DNA from: Yamagishiella unicocca
Taxonomy: Eukaryota > Chlorophyta > Chlorophyceae > Chlamydomonadales > Volvocaceae
Reading direction: 5' to 3'
NCBI GenBank assembly: GCA_003116995.1
Contig: BDSL01000095.1
Location: forward strand, 310,001-374,000
DNA: 64,000 nucleotides
In this document: positions 54,614 through 64,000 of the stretch, piece after piece
Layout: every line of letters begins with the position of its first letter
How positions within the stretch are numbered: the stretch's first letter is position 1
Translations under genes and position numbers: made by a program
Notes under the pieces: model-generated
Told to the model about the DNA's origin: nothing
Databases searched by the model: none
The model's input: only the letters and a program-made list of their open reading frames with translations

Positions 54614-56419
54614 CTAGTTAGCCGCTGCGCCGTCGGAACCGCTCGGACCGTCCCTGCGCTGCCGCTTGGACTCCTGACAGCGGTGGCCCTTCCCGAAAGG
54701 AGCGCCGCAGTGGTAACATAGGCCAGCCTTGGCCAAATTTTCACGCCTAATGTCCTCGCGCTCCTTCTCGCGCTCGGAGGTTCGGCGGTAAGACCGGCCG
54801 TTGCCGCGGTCTTCGCCATTGCGGCCGTTGCCGCGGTCGCCGCCGTTCCGGCCATTGCCGCGGTCGCCGCCATTCCGGCGGCGGTCGCGGTTGCCATTGC
54901 CGCGATTTGCAGCCTGCTTGGGAGGGGCGGGGGCGGTTCCTTTGAGGAGGCCAAAGCGGACGGTCTTTTTGCCGATGAGTGAGCGTGATTCCTGGCCGTG
55001 GGCGTAAGTAAGCAGGGCGTCAAAAGCGGCCCAAGGGTTGCCGTTGGCATCCGAAGCACACGAGCGCTGCAATTGAGCAAGCATTCCGTTTAGGAACCAG
55101 GCGCACAAGTCAACTTGGGAAATGTCGGGATCATCGCGAGTTAGTTCCCGGAAGCGCTGCGCGTAATCGCCAATGGATTCGTGAGGCTTCTGATGGTGCT
55201 CGCCAGAGTGCAAACGTTGGCGAACCTCTTGGGGCGTGCCGCGGCGAACGTCCCCGTAAAGGAGAATGAAATCCGCGCGCATGGTTGCTACTGAGAGGGG
55301 CGGAGCACCTAGCACTGCGTGCCGTTCGCACAAGCCGCTGTACCATTTAGCAGCCGGACCGCCCACGTAATATCGCATGCTCTCGATGGGGTCGCAATTG
55401 TTGGCCCTCAGGTATCGGATAGTGGTGTCAAACCAAATGTCGGGGTCCGAGATCTGGTTGCTGCTGCGCCCTAAGAAAATAGGCGGCTGTCGCAGCGCAC
55501 GCGAATGGGTATTGCTGGTCCCAGTGGTTATGGCTGCGTGTGCCGCAGGAGTGCCCGTGGGAGTAGCACCCGGATAAGCGCTAGTTGCGCCCGTTCCCAG
55601 ACTCACGGTGTTGATAGGTGGCGCCTGCGCAGGAGCCGCCGGAGCCGCCGGTGCAGGTACTGCAGGGGCTGGCGTGGGCGCGGGTCCTGGTTGCATGAAC
55701 GGCGCCGCGGCGTGCTCCGGTACGGGCAGCGCTGGCGGGACCGCAGGCGAGGTAACGGCCGCGAGTGCCGCTTGGACAGCTGCTTGGATCATAGCCTGCA
55801 GCTTGGTCTGCTCGTCCATGGGCACGTTGGCCGGTGGCGGCGGCACTTGGGCCGGCGGCGGCGGCGGCACGTTCTCCGTTGCCGGCTCATCTGCGTTAGG
55901 CGGCGGGGGTCTGGGTGAGTCGATCGCCCGTGCGGTAAAAACCTGGGGCTCCGAGTCGGCATTTTGCGGGGCGTTTGTCAGCGTGCGCAGGGCGTCAAAA
56001 TCGGCCTGCGTTTGCTGGAGCACTTTAAGCGATGGTATCTTAGTACCTGCGTCCAGCAGCTCGCTGAAGTCCATATTCTCTATGGAGTCCAGGTCGACAG
56101 CGTCGTTGACGTCGCCCGGGAATGCGCCCGCAGCCTGTAGGCGTTGGAAGAGGATAATCCGTTTTAGGCGGAGGATGGTGGAATAATTTAATCCCGGGAG
56201 ATGGTCGTGGTTCCCTTCGACCAAGCGGAGGTAGAATGTGACATCTACGTTCGTCAGGGCGGATTTTCCGGCCGAGTAGGCTAGCTCAAGTAGCAAATCA
56301 GTGCTAGGCATAGCAAGGAAGGCATTGTACATGCTACGGTATGAGCGTCTTAGCGCTTTGGGCGGCGGAAGGGTCGCCATGTTGCGTACCGTCGTATCGC
56401 AGTCCATTTTGGCCGACAT
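54614..56419 (-). CDS. gag: Retrotransposon Gag polyprotein
   Basis: 601 aa, ATG at 56419, 97 bp inside the 5' LTR edge. It has an N-terminal helical region, a Pro/Ala-rich middle (about 190-300), a capsid-like core typical of Ty3/gypsy (PIFLGRSSNQISDPDIWFDT to the region around LCAWFLNGMLAQLQ), an Asn/Gly/Arg-rich nucleic-acid-binding repeat (GDRGNGRNG), and one zinc knuckle of the form found in plant gypsy elements (CYHCGAPFGKGHRC, residues 568-581). The frame ends in a single TAG at 54616-54614. The next 19 codons up to the pol ATG are open in the same frame, so pol could be made by stop-codon readthrough. Confidence 0.92.
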   Translation of the reverse strand: MSAKMDCDTTVRNMATLPPPKALRRSYRSMYNAFLAMPSTDLLLELAYSAGKSALTNVDVTFYLRLVEGNHDHLPGLNYSTILRLKRIILFQRLQAAGAFPGDVNDAVDLDSIENMDFSELLDAGTKIPSLKVLQQTQADFDALRTLTNAPQNADSEPQVFTARAIDSPRPPPPNADEPATENVPPPPPAQVPPPPANVPMDEQTKLQAMIQAAVQAALAAVTSPAVPPALPVPEHAAAPFMQPGPAPTPAPAVPAPAAPAAPAQAPPINTVSLGTGATSAYPGATPTGTPAAHAAITTGTSNTHSRALRQPPIFLGRSSNQISDPDIWFDTTIRYLRANNCDPIESMRYYVGGPAAKWYSGLCERHAVLGAPPLSVATMRADFILLYGDVRRGTPQEVRQRLHSGEHHQKPHESIGDYAQRFRELTRDDPDISQVDLCAWFLNGMLAQLQRSCASDANGNPWAAFDALLTYAHGQESRSLIGKKTVRFGLLKGTAPAPPKQAANRGNGNRDRRRNGGDRGNGRNGGDRGNGRNGEDRGNGRSYRRTSEREKEREDIRRENLAKAGLCYHCGAPFGKGHRCQESKRQRRDGPSGSDGAAAN

Positions 56420-56496
56420 TGTGGGCCGAGGAGAAAAAAAAATTAGCGCGTTAAGCGCCGAGCTCTTTCGCGAGACCGAGAGGCCTCCAGCGATCG

Positions 56497-56514
56497 AACC
56501 TGTCTCAGATGCCA
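56497..56514 (-). other. Primer-binding site of the retrotransposon
   Basis: Two bases after the 5' LTR end on the element strand comes TGGCATCTGAGACAGGTT, in the expected place for pairing with a tRNA 3' end. It resembles, but does not equal, the complement of the initiator tRNA-Met found at 7128-7199 (TGGTATCGAGACCAGGTT). Confidence 0.75.
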
Positions 56515-56516
56515 GT

Positions 56517-56675
56517 TGTTAGGAAGAAGGGTGTCGTACTAAGAATACGGCCTGTGGAGGAGATGATCCCCCAACGTTATGTCTACCGAGCAGGCACAAA
56601 GAGGACTTCCTTTTATAGTCGTTGACTATCGAGTCGTGATGTGTACATTATGTCACGCGGAGCGCAGTACGACCA
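56517..56675 (-). repeat. 5' LTR of the retrotransposon
   Basis: 159 bp, identical to the 3' LTR. A TATAAAAG box is at 56617-56610. It ends 117 bp before the nearest candidate start codon of the downstream plus-strand gene. Confidence 0.95.
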
Positions 56676-56792
56676 TTAGGGCCTTACGCGCGCCTTACAC
56701 TCAACGTGGGCGATGATCGAGCCCAAAACGTACATCAGCTATATATCTGGTTTCAACTTATCGCAAAGCTGTCATACGAAGCAGGTAGCCTT

Positions 56793-59700
56793 ATGCCGGG
56801 TGCAGCGCTCGGTGCAATCGGAGAGACCACGACTCGCCCGCTACGCTTCTGCGCGCGTTTGTTAGGAAAAGCCGCCAGTTACATATTTACTGGAGTAGCA
56901 CGGATGCTGCCAGCGTTGCACGCAAAGGCCCCGGTCCGGGGCCTTGGATGGGTGCATCGCGGCGTGCAGGCACGTGCCGTCTCAGCCATCGCAGCCTCTG
57001 CACCCCAAGTACACGAATTGACCCCTGACGTGGAGGCGCTCATACGGAGCATCCACGCCAATAAGACCAAAGCGGTGGTGTACGTCACTGGGGGCGCTGT
57101 TCAGGCAAGTGCACTGCCCCACGCGCGCGCGAAAGAATGCGCCAGCACGCAAAGCACATACATCGGGATTTACTCTGTGTGGGGATATAAGGCCCGGACT
57201 CTGACGGGCGAAGATGGCTCTCTGTAGCCAGCATGGCCACTAACATCAAGGGGCTCCAGTGCCGGTGCACTTGTGGGGGCAAGCGAGCAGTCCGTCCCCT
57301 TTCGGGCTACCTGGCTCAGCCGTACCGTGCTTAGCCCTTGGCGGCAGGAGTGGCGACACACACAAAGCTCTCTGCCCGCCCCACCGGTGCGACCCCCCCC
57401 AACCGGTTTTTATACACCCCCCCATCACATACACAGTCCATCTCGTGGCTTCTGTCCGTCCCTGGAGCCTCGGCCACTGTACTGGAGGCCTCAGTGCCGT
57501 ACGCACGGGACAGCCTGCTGGACGTCCTGGGGAAGGTACGACAAGCGCGTCGCGCGCGGGACTCCGCCTGCGACGAAGCCCGCGCCCTGAAGTGACGGCA
57601 CCGTAGCTGAACCGTACACAGCATACCGGTGTCCTGTTCAGGAAGGCCATTAGGGTTCCTGCAAAGTGCTGGTCGCTGCCACCCACCCATACGGGTAGAT
57701 ATGGCTGTGGCGGCAGCGTCACGGCACCTGTCGTACCGTGCTGTGGCGGCAGCGTCACGGCACCTGTCGTACCGTGCCGTGCCGTGCAGGAGCCCGAGCA
57801 CTACTGCAGCGGCGCCACCGCCGCAGCCATGGCGGAGGCGGCATATCGCCGCGCTGCCAACCTGTGCGCGTTCGGCAGCAACTTCGTGGGGCTGGGGGCC
57901 ACCTGCTCCCTGGCCACGGTGCGTTGGTAGTTGGTTCGGTGGTGGTTTTTAAGTTTCGCGGTCAGTTGGGACGATGCTCTGGGGAGCAGGGAGGTGAGAG
58001 TCCAGGATGTCCTCCTCGGTCTGAACAAGTGGTGCCGAGAGCGGGGTTTGGGAGCTTTTGATGCGACTGGATTTGGCGCATGAACCCAGGGTTGTGGGCG
58101 GTTGGGAGGCGGACCCAAACTGACTCACCGACCCGTGGGTCACGGCTCGTACCCAGGTGGACACCAAGCGCGGCGACCACCGTGCCTATGTGGCGGTCCA
58201 CAGCGGGAGCGGCTCGCGCAGCGTCGCGCTGAAGATGGCCAAGGGCGAGCGCAGCCGGGTCGGCGAGGACGATCTGGTCAGCAGGCTGCTCGTCAAGGTG
58301 CGGTACAGATGTACAACACCGGGGGGGCCATCTTCGGCATCACCTCCAGCTCGGGCGCTTTCCACTCCACTTCTCCATCGATCTTGCACCCGACCGCTGC
58401 GTTCTGTGGAGTTGGGGCTGCTGCTCGGCTCGTGTAGCACAGCGTGTTTAGGGTTCCGAGGCCGCTGATGTGACGTACCAAAGACGTATCCATGTAGATC
58501 AACGAGCCAATCTCATACGCATGCCCACCACCGACATGCAGCTTCTCGCGGAAGCTTCGGGATGCGACACTTCGGCCTTTCAGCTGCCACTCATCCACCC
58601 ACCATCCGCCGCCGCCGCCGGCGACGAGACCACGGCGGAAGCCGGGGGCGGGGGCTCCGCTGTTGCAGCCGGCGGGGCCGGGGCGGCGACTGCCGTACCG
58701 CCGCACGACGAGGTGCACGACACACAGGGCCCGGCTGGCGACCCCGTGCAGCGGCTGCTGCGCGGGGAGGTCCGCTGCGTGGAGTTCTGCGGCCCGGAGG
58801 TGGTGGTGGACGCGCCGCGCCGCGGCCGCGTGTATTTACCCGGGTCGTTCAACCCGTTGCACGAGGGTGAGGAGGGCGGCGGCGGAAAGGGGCTTCAGCG
58901 GGATGTCGCGACCCGCCGAAGGGCCGCTTCTCGGCTGCGTCCTCGTTGGCGCTAACTGCAACCCTGCCAAAAGAGTCAGATGCCCGACGCAGATCCTGAA
59001 CCCGTTCCCATTCCCTGACCCGTCTCGCGTCTCTCTTTCCTCATTTGTCAAGATCGGGTTCCTCAATAATCATATACGCCCAATACTCCAGGTCACCGGA
59101 AACTGCTGGCGGCGGCGGTGGAGGCGTCGGCGGCGGCTGGCGGCCCTGCGGAGGGCGCCTTCGAGCTGACGGTGCAGAACGCAGACAAGGTGCGAACCGC
59201 TGACAGCAACCAACTGCAACCGCCCAACTTTGTCGTCGGCAGCGTCCCGCTCCTTGACCGCAACCGCCACACCCATCGACCCGCAGGGCTTGCTGGCTGA
59301 GGAGGAGGTCCGTCGGCGCGTGGCGCAGTTCGAGGCGCTGGGGCTACCGGTGTTGGTGACTCGTGCGCCGCTCTTCACCGACAAGGCCGACCTGCTGCCT
59401 GCCAGCCGCTTTGTGGTGGGGTACGACACGGTGGTGCGCCTGGTGCTGCCAAAGTACTACGGCAATTCGTACACGCAGATGTTGCTCGACTTCTCCAGGT
59501 GAGGTTGTTGGGGTGAGCCGAGCGGAGCTGGATTGGGCTGGACTGGGTTGCGCGGAGGGGGCGTTGTGCCCATCGGTTGACGGGCAGCACGGGATGAGGG
59601 CCGATGAGGTGAGGATGTGTGCGGTCTTTGGCCACATGAACTTCTGGGCTCGGGGGGCTCTGCAAGGCAGTTTTCGGCCCTGCCGAACGCGAACGCGATT

Positions 59701-60145
59701 GGTCTATCCGCTCTACAGCGCCACCTCCTTGCCAATACTCGTCGAAGCAAACAAGCTACCAGATATTATTTGTTGTTTTATTATGTTAGCTTGCGACGTA
59801 ATTCCGCAAAGTTAGGTAGCTGCTTGCGCCTTGCTGCGCCTCCCTGTCGGCGAACGCTGTGGCAGCCTTCCAATCCGCTCCGGGACCGGACCGCATATTG
59901 CCCGGGGACGCGTCGCCAAATCCTTTGCCCCAACGCCACGTACCCCGCGCAGGTTGCGTCAGCAGCGTTGCAGTTTCTTGGTGGCTGGGCGCACGTGTGC
60001 GGCGAGCGGGCGCTTCATGTCACTAGCTGACGTGGACATGCCGCCCGAGCTAGCCGATTTGTTTCCCACCGCACTGCCGGAGGAGGCCTTTCGCATCGAT
60101 ATCTCGTCCACGGAGCTTCGCCGGCGACAGCAACAACAACGATAG
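56793..60145 (+). CDS. CinA-like domain fused to a nucleotidylyltransferase domain, 8 exons
   Basis: Exons: 56793 (or 56904)-57104, 57437-57535, 57790-57918, 58157-58297, 58542-58866, 59092-59189, 59287-59498, 59953-60145. Residue numbers use the ATG at 56904 (465 aa); the earlier ATG adds 37 residues. After a targeting-like N-terminus comes a CinA C-terminal-like domain: VVYVTGGAVQSISWLLSVPG, VPYARDSLLDVLGK, HYCSGATAAAMAEAAYRRA, GATCSLAT. The C-terminal half is an NMNAT-type transferase: LPGSFNPLHEGHRKLL (HxGH-like nucleotide site, about 288-303), VVGYDTVVRLVLPKYY and the signature ISSTELR near 452-458. Plants have an uncharacterised protein with this fusion. Roles in NAD or deamidated-nucleotide metabolism are plausible but unproven. 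Intron 1 starts with GC (CAG/GCAAGT). A TGTAA lies at 60205-60209. Confidence 0.85.
57702..57789. repeat. 36-bp tandem duplication next to an acceptor
   Basis: GCTGTGGCGGCAGCGTCACG plus GCACCTGTCGTACCGT is repeated twice and ends at the acceptor of exon 3 of the CinA-like gene. Confidence 0.85.
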
Positions 60146-61162
60146 TCAGTTGACGCGGAGGTTCGGTCGGGTGCACGTAAACCGCATTTACGGTAGCACG
60201 GATATGTAATCGTGCATTGCTAGCTAGCGCGGTCGTGGGAGTGCGCCTGGGTGCAGAGTTAGCCGCGTATGTGGGTGCGGATGTGCGTGCGTTTGATGGG
60301 ACCAGGTGGGGACATGGAATGGCAAAGGCCGTTTGGCGGCGCCTCTCGCAGCTTGCATATTTTTTGTGATGCCAGTTAGGCCCCGCGCATACCTACTAAT
60401 GTAGGAAGCTAATCCTTTGTGCCTATCACGTTAAGGGGCTGTGAAAGGGTAAGTAAAATTCTCTGCCCTGGTCTGGCAGGTCTGGAGCCACAGGCATGGT
60501 GCCGTACGCCATGGGATGAAATTTGGATTAACGGGAGAGGCATCCACGTTTTACGGTGCACTGTTGTGGCACATGTATAGAACCCTCCGCACAATTCCTC
60601 GGCGAGGAATTATTGGAAGGTAATGCCGTAATGAGGGTAGATTCGGGACTCGCGTAATGACGATTTAGTTACCTTCATGGAGCTTCGTACTTCGGTAGCA
60701 CGAGAGCCTCGAGCGGCAGAATTCACGAGGGATTACAACTGTGGCGAGTTATATATTGTATCAAGTCTACTTTCATTGCAATTGGTCCTTGCCGTATATA
60801 ATAGCACAACCTCAACAACCACGGGCATTTCCTGTTGTATTGGCCTGCTGTAAATTTAAGAGCAAACATAACAACTATCGAGGAACTATTTATATTCTTG
60901 AACACTCTCGTAAGCTTTCGCAACCACAGCATCACAGCGGCTCTGGTCGGAGTAAATTTGTTGTGAATTTCTTTAACGTTGCGGTGAGCAGGCCATGCGC
61001 CACCTTGCAGCTGTAAGGATGCATCTTATGCGGCTGGTTTGGAAACTTGGGAAGTCTCCTTTCGTGTCACTTCTGGCGTCACCTCTGCCTATCGTTCCTT
61101 GCGTTGCAGGATTGTGTAGACAAGCAGGCAGAGGCGTCCGCTTGACCGCCCTCTAAGTAGCA
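60146..61162. other. AT-richer spacer, no supported gene
   Basis: It holds the 3' UTR of the nucleotidylyltransferase gene and the promoter of the CYSTM gene. No exon or RNA gene recognised. Confidence 0.4.
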
Positions 61163-62660
61163 ATGTCAGGTGCGTTGTTCGGACGAGGGGTATGGGGCCG
61201 CGGGCTCACGCCACGTACCATTTACAATAGCTACAGTGCTAGCAGATATTTTGCAATTCAGTTTCGTGTCAAACATGCTTAGTATATATGATAGGCGGTG
61301 TTCAAAGCTGACTTTAGGTATTCCGAAAATGAAAAGCCACGACGGCTAGTCAAAATCCTACTGTGCGTGTTATAAACCTTTTGGAAAATGTACCTGCTAG
61401 CAACCGATTTAGCTGAACGTTGCAACTTACGGGTATCAGAGTCTAGAGCTACCATGACCGGTGGCAAGCAGCAAACTTAGCTGCCGGCCACGTGTCACGT
61501 CTCTCTGTTATGCACAATGGTAGCTGATATGCCAAATCCACGGCGTTCACGTATATATCGTTAAAAAATGGAATTTCTCCCTATTCCTCGGCTGGTAACC
61601 CGCCCACGGCAGGATATGATCCAAGCAAGGCCGTGCCAGGTGGGTTCCATGGGCTGTCAGCATGCCCGTTGAGTTGCTGCGAGTTATTACATACGTGCCT
61701 GTTCTTACGGGACGGCCCGGTGCTCCGTGTGGCGGGGCAAACAGATTGTGCTCTGATTCCAGACTCTGGCCCCGAACCCCATGGAATTGCCCCTGCCATC
61801 GCAACGAGACCCTGTGGCACTACCGGAGTGGTGTGGGTCGGCATCCCTCAGACCCAGTGTGCTTAATCTCATCGCTTGCTTGTGCAGGGTATCCTGCGGC
61901 AGGCCCCTACCCAGGAACATCTCAGAGCTACGGAGGCCCGCCTCCAGGCTATGGGCCTCCGCCCCCAGGGTATGGCGCCCCGCCTCCTGGGTATGGACCC
62001 CCTCCCCCGGGGTATGGGCCCCCGCCGCCAGGCTACCCGGGCTCAGGCTATGGGCCGCCACCTGGGGCCAGCGGCTTCAGCGCACCGCCAGGTATGTCGG
62101 CACAGCGACTTGGACCTTGGGGCCGATAAGCAATTGGAGACGGCCCCAACCTGCTCATAGTTGTCCCGTCGGGATTGAGAAAGAGGAAAGGAAGCGAATA
62201 CAGTAAATACTACACGCGGCATTGTGCTCGCAAAGCATTTGCGCTGCATGTTTTGCCTACATGAGCCGTGGTATCCTGGGGATCTCGCGGATATGGCACC
62301 TGCTTGCAAACTCTCCTGTGAAGGCGTGTTACGGCACAGCTGATGGAATGCCACTGCGGAATGCAACGTCGTGCTCCTCTGCGTCCACTTATCCAATGCT
62401 GTCCTAGTGGTGATGTCCGCTTATCCGATGCTGCCCTAGTGGTGACCTAACGTCGCGGACCGCGCGGTCGCTTGAGCGCAGGGTACCCGGGCGCCTACCC
62501 TGCACCGCCCCCGGGAGCATACGCGCAGCCGGTGTACGTGCAGGGCCCGGGGCCGAACGGCCCCAGCCACCACCACCACCATGAAGACAACAGCGCGAAA
62601 TGGTGCTGCGGTTTGGGTGCACTGGCGGCGTTGTGTTGCTGCTGCCTCATGATGGACTAG
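61163..62660 (+). CDS. Pro/Gly/Tyr-rich CYSTM protein, 3 exons including a 7-bp start exon
   Basis: Exons: 61163-61169 (ATGTCAG), 61888-62091, 62482-62660; 129 aa. The start MSGYPAAGPYPG fits the family habit of opening with a Gly/Tyr/Pro segment. Exon 2 encodes GYGPPPP-type repeats. The C-terminus, after a His cluster (HHHHHED), is KWCCGLGALAALCCCCLMMD, a cysteine-rich transmembrane module (CYSTM) as found in small plant and fungal stress proteins at the plasma membrane. Such tails may insert into or dimerise at the membrane, possibly with metal or redox sensing. Exons 2 and 3 are secure (phase 1 throughout). The tiny first exon is the best fit, not proven. Confidence 0.75.
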
Positions 62661-64000
62661 GGCGAGGAGATGGAAGATAGCCTGGCATGGGTCTGGTGCC
62701 GCTGGTGCTAGCGCGAGCCTGCGGGCGTGGTTTTTCAACGAGGAGGGGATGTCTGATCCTTGGCAGAGGCGCTTACGACTAAGCAACAAGGCTGCATTCC
62801 TCCGAACTTTACGCTGGTTATATTAGGCGGGCATGTATTGCTAGGCCTGGTGTCATTGGACGCACGGAACAGGACGTGTTGCAAGTACAATTTGACGCGC
62901 ATCCTTCCTTAGATCGTTTCTGGGGCTTTTCTTGTTTTGAAATTACGTTATATTACGTGTGCGAGCCGAACGGAGACGCTCGGCTTCAGGCGAGCTACCG
63001 TACCTTTATGACGGAGAGCCATGGGTGAAGGGACTCATCATCCGGTTACGTCCGGTTATCTTAGCGGAATCCCTCTAGCTACTTGTGTTGCTGGCCAGCT
63101 GGTGGACCGCCGAATGTGGTAAAATCGATTTGCATGCACGTTCGGTTGGCGTGGTGTTTTTCTTCTGACGACTATCGTTGGCGGATTGCGAAGATACCGT
63201 ATGTTCGTTCGCTTCGTGCCACCATAGCCAGAACACATAGTGAATGCATGGTATAAACCATGCAGTCGGTTGACGGTTGAGGTGTACCATAACAAGCAGT
63301 AAATAGTGAGTTTCAATAGCCTCGTGTGTGGACGTCATGCGGTTTCGGAGCACGCCTAGTAGGGTGGGAGCCGCTAAAAATGCTAACCACCGTACGACAG
63401 CAACGCAAATTTAGCCGTGTCATTTAACAGACGATATGGATCGAGTACCTGTGAACCACCACCAAATTCATGGCCCGCATGTAGCGCCATGTAATAATCT
63501 AGGCTCAACTGATCGTATAGTCCACCAACTGCCGCAACATGCCATGATGCAGACCAACATGGCGTGACGCACACCTGTAGTCAATCTACGTGTGCAACCA
63601 CACAGCACACCTGCGTTGACGATGTGTCGGAAGCGCCCATAACGCTTTGTGGAATGTCGACGCACGCGATTTGCGCAGATGCTTCTTCGACGCCCCGACT
63701 CGCCAAATCCTTTCCCAGCTTCCGACGACGACTCAAACCGCTGCCTAACGCTACATTCGGCCGAGTTTCTACGTCTTGTGTATTTGCGTCCTCACTCCTC
63801 GCCTCGCGCCGCCTGGTAGCCCTCGCTGAAGCGCTGCTTGAGCTGCAAATAAAAACGCGGACGTAGGGCCACTAACGGTGGTCAGTCCCGATATTCCTGC
63901 TAATACATGCAGGGTCAGGTCAGTCGGCAGTAGGTCACCTCACTGGCCGGGTCGCTGACCTGCCTGCGCGCATCATACCCCCAGAAGCCACTTCTCACCA
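62661..64000. other. 3' flank of the CYSTM gene, no further supported gene
   Basis: Moderate GC, no exon borders tied to a recognisable protein. The short plus-strand frame at 63564-63866 is not supported by any motif. Confidence 0.4.

Larger units (their letters stand above)
50458..56675 (-). mobile_element. Full-length Ty3/gypsy LTR retrotransposon, chromovirus type
   Basis: 6.2 kb, with two 159-bp LTRs that I find identical base for base, a primer-binding site, and intact gag and pol. Pol order is protease, reverse transcriptase, RNase H, integrase, chromodomain, which defines the chromovirus branch of Ty3/gypsy. LTR ends are TG...CA, and each LTR has TATAAAAG. Identical LTRs and open frames indicate a recent and possibly active copy. 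The 5 bp flanking the two outer ends (CTCAA on the left, TTAGG on the right) do not match, so no target-site duplication is visible. Confidence 0.95.

Overview
The window looks like nuclear DNA of a chlamydomonad/volvocine green alga. The reasons are high GC coding sequence, many short exons (50-300 bp) cut by GC-rich introns full of minisatellites, plant-like proteins with organelle targeting, Ala/Gly/Gln-rich insertions, and TGTAA motifs downstream of several stop codons (the usual algal poly(A) signal). No species is claimed. Exon models were built by hand from GT(or GC)/AG borders, reading phase and family knowledge. All phases close, but there is no transcript evidence.

Layout. 1-758: an open fragment related to the 3' end of the nucleotidyltransferase-like gene. 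1357-4641 (-): ribosomal protein uL1, with a 30-bp minisatellite in intron 1. 5243-6842 (+): exons of an unknown protein, possibly the 5' end of the next gene. 7128-7199 (-): initiator tRNA-Met. 7822-13780 (+): polymerase-beta-type nucleotidyltransferase-like protein. 15796-16857 (-): intronless RAE1. 18027-25145 (+): methylcrotonyl-CoA carboxylase alpha, 15 exons. 25802-28667 (+): serine racemase, 8 exons. 30564-32069 (-): unknown three-exon membrane protein. 32501-37229 (+): DOMON/copper-monooxygenase-fold protein that has lost its copper ligands. 38684-40943 (-): plastid-type TPR-like tail-anchored protein. 41199-43290 (+): Tat-targeted thylakoid-lumen protein. 44372-46144 (+): intronless membrane protein with a large ectodomain. 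48085-50341 (-): plastid HAD hydrolase. 50458-56675 (-): an intact Ty3/gypsy chromovirus with identical LTRs. 56793-60145 (+): CinA-like/nucleotidylyltransferase fusion. 61163-62660 (+): CYSTM protein.

Many genes sit in divergent pairs (uL1/unknown, RAE1/MCCA, unknown membrane protein/DOMON protein, TPR/lumen protein, HAD/nucleotidylyltransferase). The retrotransposon has landed inside the last of these shared promoters. MCCA (leucine breakdown) and serine racemase lie head-to-tail as neighbours in amino-acid metabolism. The most interesting items are the copper-less monooxygenase, the single-UAG gag-pol arrangement and extra N-terminal Pol domain of the retroelement, its insertion in a bidirectional promoter, the nucleotidyltransferase-like protein, and three GC-AG introns.
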